From Verrucomicrobiaceae bacterium (GTDB lineage Bacteria; Verrucomicrobiota; Verrucomicrobiia; Verrucomicrobiales; Verrucomicrobiaceae), in assembly GCA_027489965.1 (NCBI GenBank), contig JAIXZA010000044.1:1-64000 (forward strand): a DNA stretch of 64,000 nucleotides, written 5' to 3'. The position numbers and the translations under genes are program-made. Each line of letters begins with the position of its first letter. The stretch's first letter is position 1. Positions 8,173 through 18,200 of this stretch are shown here, one piece after another. The notes below the pieces were generated by a model, which worked only from the letters and a program-made list of their open reading frames with translations, was not told where the DNA came from and made no database searches.

Positions 8173-9138
8173 TCACGGATGGTCTGGACCCATTCGAATT
8201 TCTATCCAATCAGCATCTGCGGAAAGATCCGTGATTTCACGCTGACTCAGAGTCAGGCAAGCAGGAACCAACGCGAAGTCACCTGCACGCAGCGTCTTTC
8301 CTGCCGCCGTCAGTTGACCGCGGATCAGGGCGATCGCTAGGTGCTCACCTGGGATGCCGAGACGCGATTGATCCAAAAGGCCGCGTCGAATGTCAAAAAA
8401 CTCACACTGGATAAGCTTCCCTTGAGCATCGGCTTTTTGGAACACTGGCGGCTGACTTTGAAAGTCGATGCTTCTCAACGAAGACTCCAGGTGCAAAGGT
8501 CGGGGCTGACCATCGAGACCGAGACGATTCCAATCAAACACGCGGTAAGTTGTATCGCTGTTTTGCTGAATTTCATAGATGACCAAACCAGCGCCAATCG
8601 CATGAATCAGACCGCTGGGAATGAATAGACAGTCCCCCACCTTAGGCTCCAAAACGTGAATACAATCCGCAACGGTGCCATCAGCGATCGCTTGCTCAAA
8701 CGCCTGCTTTGTCATGCCTGAGCGAAGCCCAGCGTAAATCTTGGCTCCCGGCTCAGCATGAACGATCAACCACATTTCAGTCTTGGGTTCGCCCCCCAAT
8801 TCAGCGGCTAGCTCTGCGGGCGGATGTACCTGAATGGAAAGATCATCGCAGGCATCCAAGATTTTCATGAGCAAGGGATAACGCTGCGCCGGATGATCAA
8901 GCAAGGCAGGACCAAAGACATCCTCACGATGCTGCGACCAAAGATCATGCAGGCTTATTTGAAGCCCATCCCTTAACGTGCATACACTCTGTTCATCAGG
9001 ACGATCACTGACTTCCCATGATTCGCCATACAGTGTCGTCTGATCAGGCAGACTGCGATGAAACAAGGTCTGCAATCGACGCCCCCCCCAAACCCTAGTT
9101 TGATAAAGCGGCTGAAAGGTAAGTAGCGTATTGAACAT
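8173..9138 (-). CDS. manA: Mannose-6-phosphate isomerase, class I
   Basis: A 321-residue cupin enzyme interconverting mannose-6-phosphate and fructose-6-phosphate. It opens with LLTFQPLYQTRVWGGRRLQT, typical of the short bacterial class I form. Zinc-site elements are visible: LSIQVHPPAELA, the KTEMWLI segment (Glu) and FIPSGLIHAIGAG, followed by the conserved EIQQNSDTTYRVFDWNR block. I placed the start at ATG 9138 (MFNTLLTF); longer frames run into the divergent oxidoreductase leader. It faces pyrB tail-to-tail with a two-base gap. Confidence 0.92.
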   Translation of the reverse strand: MFNTLLTFQPLYQTRVWGGRRLQTLFHRSLPDQTTLYGESWEVSDRPDEQSVCTLRDGLQISLHDLWSQHREDVFGPALLDHPAQRYPLLMKILDACDDLSIQVHPPAELAAELGGEPKTEMWLIVHAEPGAKIYAGLRSGMTKQAFEQAIADGTVADCIHVLEPKVGDCLFIPSGLIHAIGAGLVIYEIQQNSDTTYRVFDWNRLGLDGQPRPLHLESSLRSIDFQSQPPVFQKADAQGKLIQCEFFDIRRGLLDQSRLGIPGEHLAIALIRGQLTAAGKTLRAGDFALVPACLTLSQREITDLSADADWIEIRMGPDHP

Positions 9139-9267
9139 GAAACAGTGAAAGACCATTTCAAAAGGCCTGCAACTTCTATGATCCCAACAAAGAGGGGAGT
9201 GCAAACACACATTTACCGTAAAGAAAGCTTGTCCAATAGCGTTCATTTCACTAACACTCCAAATCCT

Positions 9268-10656
9268 ATGGAAACCAACCCTGTTATTTCATCTCGCCGA
9301 GACTTTCTCAAAACCTCAACTCAAGCGGTCGCAGGCCTCTCGGTGCTTTCAGGCATCAAGATCCCCTATGTCCATGCCGTGGGAGATGATACGATCAATG
9401 TAGCGCTGGTCGGTTGTGGCGGTCGCGGCACGGGTGCAGCCAGCAATTCCATGGGCGTAAAGCAGGGCACTCGCCTCGTCGCGATGGCCGACGTCTCTGA
9501 AACTCGGCTGGAAGCCAGCTTTCAGGGCTTGAGCAATAAGCACCCTGATCGTTTCTCGGTTTCTGCTGACGCCAAGTTCATCGGTTTTGATGCCTACAAG
9601 CAAGCCATCGACGTCTTGAAGCCAAACGACGTGGTCATCCTTTCTACCCCACCTGCTTTCCGTTGGGCCCAATTCAAATACGCGATCGAGAAAGGCGTGA
9701 ACGTCTTCATGGAAAAGCCCATCTGCGTGGACGGCCCCAGCGGTAAACGCATGCTGGCCCTTGGCGAAGAAGCCAAGGCTAAAAACATGAAAGTCGGTGT
9801 AGGCCTCATGTGCCGTCACTGTCGCGTGCGTGGTGAACTCTTTGATCGCATCCAGCAGGGAGAGATCGGCGATATCATCCTTGGCCGTGCCTACCGCCTC
9901 CAAGGCCCCGTTGGCAGCTGTTTCACCCTGCCACGTGATCCGAACACGGATAAAAGTGAACTGCTTTGGCAGATCAAAAACTTCCACTCCTTCCTCTGGG
10001 CTTCAGGCGGTGCGTTCAGCGACTTCAATATTCATAACATTGACGAAATCTGCTGGATGAAAAACGACTTCCCAATCGAGGCAAAAGCCACCGGCGGTCG
10101 CTCTGATCGCGGTGCTCACATTGACCAAAATTTTGACCATTACAGCGTCGAGTACACCTTCCCAGATGGCAGCAAATTCTGGCTCGAAGGCCGTAACTCC
10201 ATGAAGACTCACAACGAGTTTGCCAGTTACGTTCATGGCTCCAAAGGCATGGCCGTCATCTCCACAGCAGGCCACTTCCCATCCAAAGCCATGACCTTTA
10301 AAGGTCAGAATAAAAACCCCAAAGAAATCATCTGGCGCGGCCCTAAACAAGAGCCAAATCCCTATGACATGGAGTGGCAAGACCTCGTGGACGCCATCGT
10401 CAACGACAAGCCCTACAACGAAGTCGAGCGCGGCGCCAAAGCCAGCCTCGTCACCGTCATGGGACGCATGTCCGCTCATACAGGCCAGCTCGTCACCTAC
10501 GATCAAGTCGTCAATCACGATCACGAGTTTGCCCCGAACGTGGATAAACTCACCCTCGATGGGCCAGCCCCGCTGATCGCCGATGCCAATGGCAAGTATC
10601 CGATCCCGTTTGCCGGAGCCAATGGCATGTACGAATACGTTGTCCCAAAAGCCTAA
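9268..10656 (+). CDS. Tat-exported Gfo/Idh/MocA family oxidoreductase
   Basis: A 462-residue NAD(P)-dependent oxidoreductase with a twin-arginine leader (SSRRDFLKTSTQAVAGLSVL), so it is probably folded with its cofactor in the cytoplasm and exported. The Rossmann motif VALVGCGGRGTG starts near residue 45 and the family EKP motif is in VFMEKPICVDG near residue 150. The C-terminal half is the usual alpha/beta sheet domain. Such exported members are abundant in Planctomycetes and Verrucomicrobia and act on sugars or inositols; the substrate is unknown. ATG 9268 was chosen because it begins the Tat signal. Confidence 0.88.
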   Translation: METNPVISSRRDFLKTSTQAVAGLSVLSGIKIPYVHAVGDDTINVALVGCGGRGTGAASNSMGVKQGTRLVAMADVSETRLEASFQGLSNKHPDRFSVSADAKFIGFDAYKQAIDVLKPNDVVILSTPPAFRWAQFKYAIEKGVNVFMEKPICVDGPSGKRMLALGEEAKAKNMKVGVGLMCRHCRVRGELFDRIQQGEIGDIILGRAYRLQGPVGSCFTLPRDPNTDKSELLWQIKNFHSFLWASGGAFSDFNIHNIDEICWMKNDFPIEAKATGGRSDRGAHIDQNFDHYSVEYTFPDGSKFWLEGRNSMKTHNEFASYVHGSKGMAVISTAGHFPSKAMTFKGQNKNPKEIIWRGPKQEPNPYDMEWQDLVDAIVNDKPYNEVERGAKASLVTVMGRMSAHTGQLVTYDQVVNHDHEFAPNVDKLTLDGPAPLIADANGKYPIPFAGANGMYEYVVPKA

Positions 10657-10680
10657 TCGGCCCGACCATCAGACCTCTAG

Positions 10681-10712
10681 AAACAAGGCCAGCCATTTGG
10701 TTGGCCTTGTTT
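10681..10712. terminator. Bidirectional intrinsic terminator between the oxidoreductase and trmD
   Basis: An 11-bp perfect stem AAACAAGGCCA/TGGCCTTGTTT with a 10-base loop, followed by TGTTTT on the plus strand. It lies 24 bases after the oxidoreductase stop and just outside the trmD stop, so it can end transcription from both converging genes. Confidence 0.8.
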
Positions 10713-10715
10713 GTT

Positions 10716-11402
10716 TTAGGCAAGACCTTTTTTTTCCAGCAAATCTGGCCGCACCAGACGAGTGCGCTCCAACGCCTGCTCATGACGCCATTGCGCGATT
10801 TTGCCGTGGTTTCCACTGAGTAAAATCTCTGGCACCTTCAGTCCCTGGAATTCCGCAGGCTTGGTGTAATGCGGTGCCTCTAGAAGCCCACTCTGGCCAA
10901 AGGACTCTTCGACCGCGCTCATGTCATCACCGAGCACTCCTGGTAACAGACGCACAATGGCATCCATCACGATCACTGCGGCAATACTGCCATTGGTTAG
11001 TACATAATCCCCGATACTCAGTTCTTCGTCCACCCAATGCTCGACCACTCGCTGATCCACCCCTTCATAGTGACCTGAGATAAAAATCAGATGCTCCTCA
11101 GTGCTCAGACGTCTAGCAGCCGCCTGATCAAATCGTTGGCCCGCAGGAGACATCAAAATCACGCGACTTTTCGGCGTATGCATTTTTTCCAAGGCTGCAA
11201 ACAAAGGCTCAGGTCTTAGCAGCATCCCCTGACCACCTCCGTAAGGTGTGTCATCCACCTGCTTATGCCTGCCCAGACCATGTTCCCGCAGATCATGAAC
11301 TCCCACAGACACGGCCCCCTTATCCTGGGCGCGGCCCATGATACTGGTGCTCATCGGCACGCTGATGAGTTCAGGGAAAAGGGTAATGACATCCAATTGC
11401 AC
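10716..11402 (-). CDS. trmD: tRNA (guanine-N1-)-methyltransferase TrmD
   Basis: A 228-residue SPOUT methyltransferase that methylates G37 of tRNAs with a G at position 36, preventing frameshifting. Landmarks: N-terminal MQLDVITLFPELI, the HKQVDDTPYGGGQGM loop, the knot segment ISGHYEGVDQRVVEHWVDEE and the IGDYVLTNGSIAA motif. Length is normal. The usual neighbours rpsP, rimM and rplS are absent; instead a glutathione peroxidase lies upstream on the same strand after 56 bases. Confidence 0.97.
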   Translation of the reverse strand: MQLDVITLFPELISVPMSTSIMGRAQDKGAVSVGVHDLREHGLGRHKQVDDTPYGGGQGMLLRPEPLFAALEKMHTPKSRVILMSPAGQRFDQAAARRLSTEEHLIFISGHYEGVDQRVVEHWVDEELSIGDYVLTNGSIAAVIVMDAIVRLLPGVLGDDMSAVEESFGQSGLLEAPHYTKPAEFQGLKVPEILLSGNHGKIAQWRHEQALERTRLVRPDLLEKKGLA

Positions 11403-11458
11403 CTGCCAGCTATCAGACGGCAGACCAGCGCCCGCAAGTCTGGATTCAAGGCGATTGG

Positions 11459-11980
11459 TTAAGGCAGACCTAATTCTTTTTTAACGGCTGTTTCAATCTC
11501 AGCCCCTTCAGGTTCTGCATCGGATCCAAAGCGGGAAATCAGCTGGCCATTTTTACCAATCAGAAATTTTTCAAAGTTCCAGCCCACATCGCCACCGGAG
11601 GCAGTGAGTGCCGCAAACAGCGGGCTTTTATCTGCACCGAGAATTTTGACCTTCGCAAACATAGGGAAGGTCACCTGATAACGACTGCTGCAAAAGGTCT
11701 TGATGTCCGCCTCGCTGCCAGGTTCCTGACCTCCGAAGTCGTTGCAGGGAAAGCCCAAAACCGTGAAGCCTTTTTTGGCATACTTCTCATGCAGTGCCTG
11801 TAACCCAGCATACTGACCAGTGTATCCACATTCCGAGGCCACATTGACAATCAAAACCGCTTTTCCATTGTAGTCTTTGAGACTGACTTCTTTGCCATCA
11901 ATGTTCTTGAGCATGATGGATTGCAAATCGGCGGCGTGAAGTGAGGCGGTCATGAGAAAGGCGGCGAGGAGGTGTTTCAT
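11459..11980 (-). CDS. Glutathione peroxidase (cysteine form), exported
   Basis: A 173-residue thioredoxin-fold peroxidase. A short signal peptide (LLAAFLMTASLHA) points to the periplasm. The catalytic motif is NVASECGYTGQY with peroxidatic Cys51 instead of selenocysteine; the other tetrad members are the Gln in FPCNDFGGQEPGS and the Trp in GDVGWNFEKFL. Bacterial members commonly use thioredoxin rather than glutathione as reductant. It would reduce lipid or hydrogen peroxides in the envelope. Confidence 0.92.
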   Translation of the reverse strand: MKHLLAAFLMTASLHAADLQSIMLKNIDGKEVSLKDYNGKAVLIVNVASECGYTGQYAGLQALHEKYAKKGFTVLGFPCNDFGGQEPGSEADIKTFCSSRYQVTFPMFAKVKILGADKSPLFAALTASGGDVGWNFEKFLIGKNGQLISRFGSDAEPEGAEIETAVKKELGLP

Positions 11981-12007
11981 AGAAGTCGGTAAAGTTTACG
12001 CGCACCA

Positions 12008-14296
12008 TCAAGGTTGGGATGATGTAACCGTGACGATGACACTTTTAGAAGTCGGCGTCAGGCTGATGTCGGCAAAGCTGCCAATAGGAACTAGGACGTT
12101 CGCTTCCGGGAAATAGGCTGCACAACTGCCTGCAGGAAGATCATACGGAATTGCCAAAAAGCGCCGAGCATGACGCTCTTCGCCCTGAAAGTGACTGGTG
12201 ATGTCCACCGGACTCACGGGACTGATGCTGCGACTCTTCATGTCATCGGGATTCATGAAGATCACTCGGCGCTCATTACCGATGCCACGATAACGATCAT
12301 TCAGACCATACACCGTTGTGTTAAACTGATCATGACTGCGGAAGGTCTGCAGTACGAGCTGCCCCGCGCTTGTCGTGACACAGTCCAGAGCATGGGTCTT
12401 GATCTTGGCCTTACCACCAGGAACCACCCACTGGCGCTCGCGCACTGGATTTGGCAGATAAAAGCCACCTGGCTGGCGGACGCGTACATTGAAGTCCTCA
12501 AAGCCAGGCACGACCTTTTCAATGAGATCACGAATGCGATCATAATCTTCTGCCAGATACATCCAATCAACCTTGGAACGGTCACCTAAAACAGCCGCTG
12601 CCGTGCGGGCAATGATATCCGGCTCGCTGAGCAAATGCGGAGAGGCAGGCTCAAGCTGACCATGCGAGGTATGCACCACGCTCATGCTATTTTCCACGGT
12701 CAAAAACGAATCCGTATTGCCACGAATGTCCACCTCACTGCGTCCGAGACAGGGCAGAATTAAACCTGTGCGGCCTGTGACCAGGTGACTACGGTTAAGC
12801 TTCGTGCTGATCTGAACCGTGAGATGGCAGCGACGCAAGGCCTCTGCCGTGTATTCCGTGTCAGGCGTCGCTTGGAGGAAATTCCCACCCAAAGCATAAA
12901 ACACTTTTCCGCGGCCTTCATGCATCGCCCGGATTGAGGCGACGACATCCCAACCGTGATGACGCGGCACTTTGAACTCAAAGACCTGCTCCAAGCGGTC
13001 CATGAACCACTCAGGCATTTTTTCGAAGACGCCCATCGTGCGGTCTCCCTGCACATTGCTATGACCGCGAACGGGGCAGAGACCAGCGCTTTCACGTCCG
13101 ACAGCCCCTAAAAGAAGATGGATGTTGATCACCTCCTGAATGGTCGCCACAGCGTTCTTATGCTGCGTCAACCCCATGGCCCAGCAGGTGATGAGCTTGC
13201 GCTGACGACCAGCACACTGGCGGGCTGCTTTCTCCATGTCTGCACGCTGAAGCCCTGAGATGCTCTCCAGCTCAGCCCAATCCAGCGCCAAAAGATGCGT
13301 GCGATACTCATCAAACCCCACCGTATGCTCACGGATGAAAGCTTCATCATAGGTGCCATCCTCGATCAGGGTCTTGGCGATTGCCTTCAGCAGAGCCTGA
13401 TCCCCATTCAAGCGAACCTGAAGAAACTGAGTTGCCAGAGGCGTGGACATCCCCATGACGCCCTTCACCTGCTGGGGATGCATGAAGCCAGTCAGGCCAG
13501 CCTCCTTCATGGGATTGACCGCGATGATCGTTGCCCCGGCCTCCACAGAGCGCTGAAGGCTCGTCAACATGCGCGGGTGATTCGTGCCCGGATTTTGCCC
13601 AATGATCAGGATCGTATCCGCAGTCTCCAGATCCTTCAGCGTCACGGTGCCTTTGCCAATACCCACGGCCTCCATCATCGCCGCACCACTGGATTCGTGG
13701 CACATGTTGGAGCAATCAGGCAGGTTATTGGTCCCAAACTGACGAACAAACAGTTGATACAGGAACGCCGCCTCATTCGTCGCGCGTCCCGAGGTATAAA
13801 AGACCGCCTCATCAGGTGAAGACAGCGAGTTTAACTCCTGAGCAATCAGGTCAAAGGCCTCTTTCCAGGCAATCGGCTGGTAATGAGTCTCCCCTTCCCT
13901 GAGTACCATGGGGTGTGTTACACGACCCGCCTGATCCATTTCAAAATCACTCCACTGCGACAGCTCCGCCACACTGTATTGAGCAAAAACTTCCGGCGTC
14001 ACCCGCTGCTTCGTCGTTTCCGAGGCGATCGCCTTGGCCCCATTTTCACAAAATTCAAAAGCGCTGCGATGGTCATCGGGGTCCGGCCAGGCACAGCTCG
14101 GGCAATCAAAGCCCTTCCACTGATTGATCTTTAACATCGCTGCCGTGCCACGCAGCAGACCACTGTTCCCATACACATGCTTGAGGGAATTGGTGACCGC
14201 AGGAACACCAGCTGCTGCTGTTTTCGTTTTATCAATTTGGATGCCCGTCAGTTTTTCTGGCGGCTGAGCAGAGATTTCAAGGGTAGCAGAAGGCAT
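12008..14296 (-). CDS. FdhF/YdeP-type molybdopterin oxidoreductase
   Basis: A 762-residue protein of the molybdopterin oxidoreductase (DMSO reductase) superfamily, YdeP subgroup. It has FDCPSCAWPDPDD near residue 65, the MPT-binding segments ILIIGQNPGTNHPRM and AVGRESAGLCPVRGHSNVQG, and the C-terminal molydopterin dinucleotide-binding domain (QFNTTVYGLNDRYRG). No four-Cys N-terminal Fe-S motif of formate dehydrogenase is seen, in line with YdeP proteins, and no signal peptide. YdeP is linked to acid resistance in E. coli, but its reaction is not settled. It reads toward the peroxidase gene. Confidence 0.88.
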   Translation of the reverse strand: MPSATLEISAQPPEKLTGIQIDKTKTAAAGVPAVTNSLKHVYGNSGLLRGTAAMLKINQWKGFDCPSCAWPDPDDHRSAFEFCENGAKAIASETTKQRVTPEVFAQYSVAELSQWSDFEMDQAGRVTHPMVLREGETHYQPIAWKEAFDLIAQELNSLSSPDEAVFYTSGRATNEAAFLYQLFVRQFGTNNLPDCSNMCHESSGAAMMEAVGIGKGTVTLKDLETADTILIIGQNPGTNHPRMLTSLQRSVEAGATIIAVNPMKEAGLTGFMHPQQVKGVMGMSTPLATQFLQVRLNGDQALLKAIAKTLIEDGTYDEAFIREHTVGFDEYRTHLLALDWAELESISGLQRADMEKAARQCAGRQRKLITCWAMGLTQHKNAVATIQEVINIHLLLGAVGRESAGLCPVRGHSNVQGDRTMGVFEKMPEWFMDRLEQVFEFKVPRHHGWDVVASIRAMHEGRGKVFYALGGNFLQATPDTEYTAEALRRCHLTVQISTKLNRSHLVTGRTGLILPCLGRSEVDIRGNTDSFLTVENSMSVVHTSHGQLEPASPHLLSEPDIIARTAAAVLGDRSKVDWMYLAEDYDRIRDLIEKVVPGFEDFNVRVRQPGGFYLPNPVRERQWVVPGGKAKIKTHALDCVTTSAGQLVLQTFRSHDQFNTTVYGLNDRYRGIGNERRVIFMNPDDMKSRSISPVSPVDITSHFQGEERHARRFLAIPYDLPAGSCAAYFPEANVLVPIGSFADISLTPTSKSVIVTVTSSQP

Positions 14297-14848
14297 GGGG
14301 GGAACTTGATGTCATTCCAGATACGCCTTCGGTCAAGCAGCAGACGAAGCAAAGCCGAATCAGTCGTCAGTAATCAAGAACCAAACTCCTCAAAATAAGT
14401 GCCACTGAAGAGATAGCGCCGCCAAGTGACAAACACTTAATTCCCCTGACCGGCTTTCCGCTCACCGTTTTTGCGACCGCCAAGCGCCATTTTCAAACTG
14501 CGGCCCAAAATAGCTTTGCCATCATTGCTGGGAGACAAAGTGTCTGTTCAGCATAACACTCGATTACGGCTTCTGATCGTTGATTCCATGATTGTGCGAG
14601 CATTCGTGAAATTGCCTCAAATGCCGCCACCGACAACTTGACCTGAAAACGAAAGTTGAAGCAATTTTTCTGAGGGAATATTTGGGTTAACCTAACTATT
14701 GAATTGATGAGGTTTGCTTGAAGAGCAAAATAGAGAAACTTTAGTTTAGAGAATATCGCTCACATTTCTTAAACTTACAGCCAGAGAATCCGTATTTTAT
14801 TTTACATCTTATTCTGAAGGCATGCCCATTAAACATAGCTAAAACAAT
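14297..14848. other. 552-base gap without a gene, AT-rich toward its right end
   Basis: No convincing coding frame. The stretch 14640-14848 is clearly more AT-rich than the surroundings, with runs such as ATTTTATTTTACATC, and it probably holds the promoter region of the large secreted protein at 14849. I see no tRNA, repeat array or clear terminator. Confidence 0.5.
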
Positions 14849-17665
14849 ATGACTAACCTAATTTTAAAACCGCGGCAATCATACATTCTAAGCCTGCTAG
14901 TGTCTCTCGCTGGAATTCTGCCAGTCTTTGGTCTTAACGATCCGCTGAAGACCGTTCCAGGCTTTGCTCCCTCATTCACGCTCAACGAATCCATCACGGA
15001 AAAGATCGTTAGCGATCGTGATGAGTTTGATGATGTGATCTACGAGAAGGTGACCTCAGACACAAGTTCGATCAGCATCACAGCAAACATCACAGGCATC
15101 AATCTAGCCAGTATCGGCCCCGCTACGCCTTTTGAGGTAAAGGTTGGGGCAATGAGCGTGACAGGAACCCTCGGTGACGACCCCGCCTACACAGAAGAAA
15201 ACCAAACCACGAAACGAAGTATTCTCATCGCCTCTCAAATAGACCCTGAAACTGGCAATGAGATTGGTAGCAATGGGGTCAAGCTTTCTTGGACTGCTAC
15301 TCGATTGACCATCACCATCAAACGTTCAAATCTCGATGATACTGATCGGGGTAGTGCCGCGGCGGCCCTTCTACTCTCTACTGAAACCAAGGCTGAATCC
15401 ATCAAAGACGTTATTCCAGTTTCAGTGAAGTTTGCCGAGTTTGCATCAGCGCCAAGAAACGTCTTCCTTCAGGGAACCTCCTCTGGAAAAGAACAAACAT
15501 TCGGTTCTGAAGATGATGGGACTCTAGAAACTTTTTTCCTCCATACAGTAAGAGTCACTGGGGGATTTGATTTGGCCCTGCCAACCGCCACGATCACTTC
15601 GCCCGCCAACAATAGCTCTCCCGGCGGTAACTTCACCCTCACTGGAAAAGCCTCTGATGGCCACGGCATTGCAGCTATCGAATACACAAATTCTCCGGAT
15701 CTTGCCGCGCCATGGGTACCCATTACACAGATCGCTAATCTACCACCAACCCTGCCAACGACCTTGGGTGCTACCCCTTGGGGCACGACCAATCAAAGTT
15801 GGTCTCTCTCTTTGTCCGGACAGCCGTATGGCACGAACAAATTCTGGGTTCGTGCTGTGGATACCAGCGGCAATCGCTCGAATCCTGTGAACGTATCTTT
15901 GATTAATCCATTACCAACACTTCTAACAGGCCGGTGGGATGGGCTCATTACGCCCATTGCAGCAGGACGACGGGGCTATCTGACCTTCACGAGTGATGTG
16001 AAAGGAAGCCTGCTCACTGGAAAACTACAACTAGAAGGCACTGCCGCAGCGCTGCCCTTCACGGGGTCCTGGTCTGGAGAGAGCATCAGCGCCACTATTT
16101 CTCGAAAGAGTGGCAGGCCTCTTCTTCTAACTGGAACGGTGAACTCAACCTCTCCCACCAATGCTGGCGCAGCGCTTTTAAGCTTCACATTATCTGAACT
16201 AGCCGCCAGCACCATAGATCCTCCATTACCGCTTGGTAGCGGCACGGCTTTCCGCAGCCCCTTTTCCGCAAAAAACAAACTGCCAAAGCTCCCAAGCCCT
16301 GCCCCTTCTCTAGGACGCTTCAATCTCTCCATCGCTCCAGGCAATGGTTCCACCAGTCCCTCAGGCTACGGTTACCTATCTTTATCCGTCGCTGATACAG
16401 GTGCAGTCACTGTGGCTGGTAAAACGGCAGACGGATTTTCCTTTACCTCGTCTCCAGCTCTTGGCGCAGCTGGTCAGGTGCCCGTCTTCATACCCCTCTA
16501 TGATGGTGCAGGTTCTTTTTCCGTCCTTGAGGTCATCGACATGACCCTTGGCACGATTGCCGATACGAGCGCCAATTGGAATCGTCCGGCCAGTTTTAAG
16601 GACAAGCAGTTCACTAGCGGCTTCTCCGTCGCGCCTGCGGTTCAAGGTGAACGGTATGTCGCCCCAGCAGCTAATACTCGAGTCCTCGGTCTCATTGCCG
16701 CCTCGCCCAACGCAGGCGCTGAGTGGATCGGTGACGCTGTGCCGGTTGCGATGACTCAAGCGCTTGATGTCTCTAAAACCAATGCTGTTACAGCTAGAGG
16801 TGGCAACTCTGCCTTCAAGGCAGCCATTACTAGCACCACGGGGCTCATATCCGGCAGCTTCACACTTCCGGCGAGCAAAGTCGCCACACCTTGGTCGGCT
16901 CTGATCGTCGGAAGTCAGGCAAACGGGCATTACATTTCACCGCCTGTGGCACCCTCTACAGCTAATCGTTTTGGTAAAATCAGCTTAAGTGGCGATTCGC
17001 CAGAGTTGGCTGGCTCGGATGATTTCAATGACAACAACAAGGACCTCTCAAAATGGTTTACTTCAGACTATGCCTACGGAGGCGGAACGTTAACTGAAAT
17101 TAACGGACGTCTCGAATTCACCATCAAATCAGCGGCGGCCGAGAGTCAGTCACTGCGGCCATGGACGCGTAACTTTGGTTCTCTAGACACGGAATTTGAA
17201 GCCATCGTCGATTTACATAACGCCATCATGCCACCGACAGCGCCGTCCAACGCCGTGCAGCCAAATGCCTCCGTAGGTTTGCTTATTTACAATAGCGCTG
17301 ACGTTAAAGACAACATTTACGTCGACCTGTATCGTGGCGGCGATGGCTTCTTTTTCCTCTCGGCGCTCACTGTTGATGACGATGAAATTGAAGAGGTCAT
17401 TGCAGACCAATCCAGCCCTGATGGCTCTGTGCGCCTGCTCTACAGTCCTGCAACGCGTGTCATCAGCACCTTTTATGACGCCGATGGAGCAACCAATGGC
17501 TACTCTTGGACACTTCTCGGCTCCTTCGACATCAACAACTCTTGGTCACTCTCAGGAGACCCCGTGCTGGGAATTACCGTGGGAGCCTTTGCCGAAAAAA
17601 TGGCTATCACTTCGGGGCAGGTTCATGCGGACAATTTCCAGACCAGGACACTAGCTGCTCCATGA
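14849..17665 (+). CDS. Large secreted multi-domain protein (Ig-like and lectin-like modules)
   Basis: A 938-residue exported protein with a signal peptide (ILSLLVSLAGILPVFG). Visible modules: an N-terminal beta-rich region; a bacterial Ig-like module at about 245-350 (PTATITSPANNSSPGG to FWVRAVDTSGNRSNPVNVSL); a repeat-rich central part at 355-700 with LTGRWDGLI and GRFNLSIAPGNG segments; and a C-terminal concanavalin-like module at about 715-930 beginning DDFNDNNKDLSKWF. No enzyme motif is recognised. It resembles the large surface proteins of Verrucomicrobia that often carry sorting tails, but no PEP-CTERM or autotransporter end is present. Confidence 0.7.
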   Translation: MTNLILKPRQSYILSLLVSLAGILPVFGLNDPLKTVPGFAPSFTLNESITEKIVSDRDEFDDVIYEKVTSDTSSISITANITGINLASIGPATPFEVKVGAMSVTGTLGDDPAYTEENQTTKRSILIASQIDPETGNEIGSNGVKLSWTATRLTITIKRSNLDDTDRGSAAAALLLSTETKAESIKDVIPVSVKFAEFASAPRNVFLQGTSSGKEQTFGSEDDGTLETFFLHTVRVTGGFDLALPTATITSPANNSSPGGNFTLTGKASDGHGIAAIEYTNSPDLAAPWVPITQIANLPPTLPTTLGATPWGTTNQSWSLSLSGQPYGTNKFWVRAVDTSGNRSNPVNVSLINPLPTLLTGRWDGLITPIAAGRRGYLTFTSDVKGSLLTGKLQLEGTAAALPFTGSWSGESISATISRKSGRPLLLTGTVNSTSPTNAGAALLSFTLSELAASTIDPPLPLGSGTAFRSPFSAKNKLPKLPSPAPSLGRFNLSIAPGNGSTSPSGYGYLSLSVADTGAVTVAGKTADGFSFTSSPALGAAGQVPVFIPLYDGAGSFSVLEVIDMTLGTIADTSANWNRPASFKDKQFTSGFSVAPAVQGERYVAPAANTRVLGLIAASPNAGAEWIGDAVPVAMTQALDVSKTNAVTARGGNSAFKAAITSTTGLISGSFTLPASKVATPWSALIVGSQANGHYISPPVAPSTANRFGKISLSGDSPELAGSDDFNDNNKDLSKWFTSDYAYGGGTLTEINGRLEFTIKSAAAESQSLRPWTRNFGSLDTEFEAIVDLHNAIMPPTAPSNAVQPNASVGLLIYNSADVKDNIYVDLYRGGDGFFFLSALTVDDDEIEEVIADQSSPDGSVRLLYSPATRVISTFYDADGATNGYSWTLLGSFDINNSWSLSGDPVLGITVGAFAEKMAITSGQVHADNFQTRTLAAP

Positions 17666-18035
17666 TTGTATGATCTGAGTGCCGTGGAACTAGCAGTGCT
17701 ATTTTCCTTTCCTGAACTGATGCGAAACGAGCGGACAGAGGTTATGCAGAAATGAGAAATCTCATCCGCCAAGTGCAGCAAGTGCTACCTAGTCCAGCAG
17801 AACGCCGCGATTTATGGGCGGCCATCCTCAAATTTTTTCTTGGGGTATAACTTGGACGCAGTGGAAAAAACAAAGTATCAGACCCGAACGGCACTCAGTT
17901 AAGCGTTCTGATCATTGATTTTGACATAAATATTTCGGTTTTGAATTTCTTAAAATTTGTGGGCCGATTTGGTTAGCCATTGATAGCCTTTGGGCCTTCG
18001 TTTTCAGCGCTCAGTTCTCGTAGGTCTGAACACAG
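17666..18035. other. Gap with one possible 32-codon ORF
   Basis: About 370 bases after the large secreted gene. A short plus-strand frame at 17752-17850 could encode a 32-residue peptide (MRNLIRQVQQVLPSPAERRD and a hydrophobic end KFFLGV); its frame stays open upstream to 17716 without a start. It may be a fragment of a lost gene. The remainder is AT-rich (around 17920-17960) and shows nothing I can name. Confidence 0.4.
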
Positions 18036-18068
18036 GGTAAGCCAGCCTTTTTTGGACCGTAGGATCAT

Positions 18069-18200
18069 TTAGTTAGCAAGAGCGATTTCTGACTCGAAGA
18101 GGAAGGGTGAATTGTAGTTTAGGGAAGAGTGCAGGCGGCGGGTGTTGTAGTAGCGGTCGATGAAGGCAAAGAGTTCGTGGGTGGCGTCCTTCTGGCTGGC
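18069..18200 (-). pseudogene. IS3-family transposase (OrfB) C-terminal remnant
   Basis: Read on the minus strand, about 43 codons ending at TAA 18071-18069 give CFASQKDATHELFAFIDRYY followed by NTRRLHSSLNYNSPFLFESE. The Y-N-x-R-R-x-H-S-S-L-x-Y block is the conserved C-terminal end of IS3-family DDE transposases. Nothing upstream restores the integrase catalytic core, so this is a truncated remnant. Bases 18036-18060 (AAGCCAGCCTTTTTTGGACC on the plus strand) may be the old terminal inverted repeat. Confidence 0.8.

Noticed and set aside
9145..9267. N-terminal extension of the Gfo/Idh/MocA oxidoreductase
   Set aside because: It would place residues before the Tat signal; ATG 9268 begins the leader.
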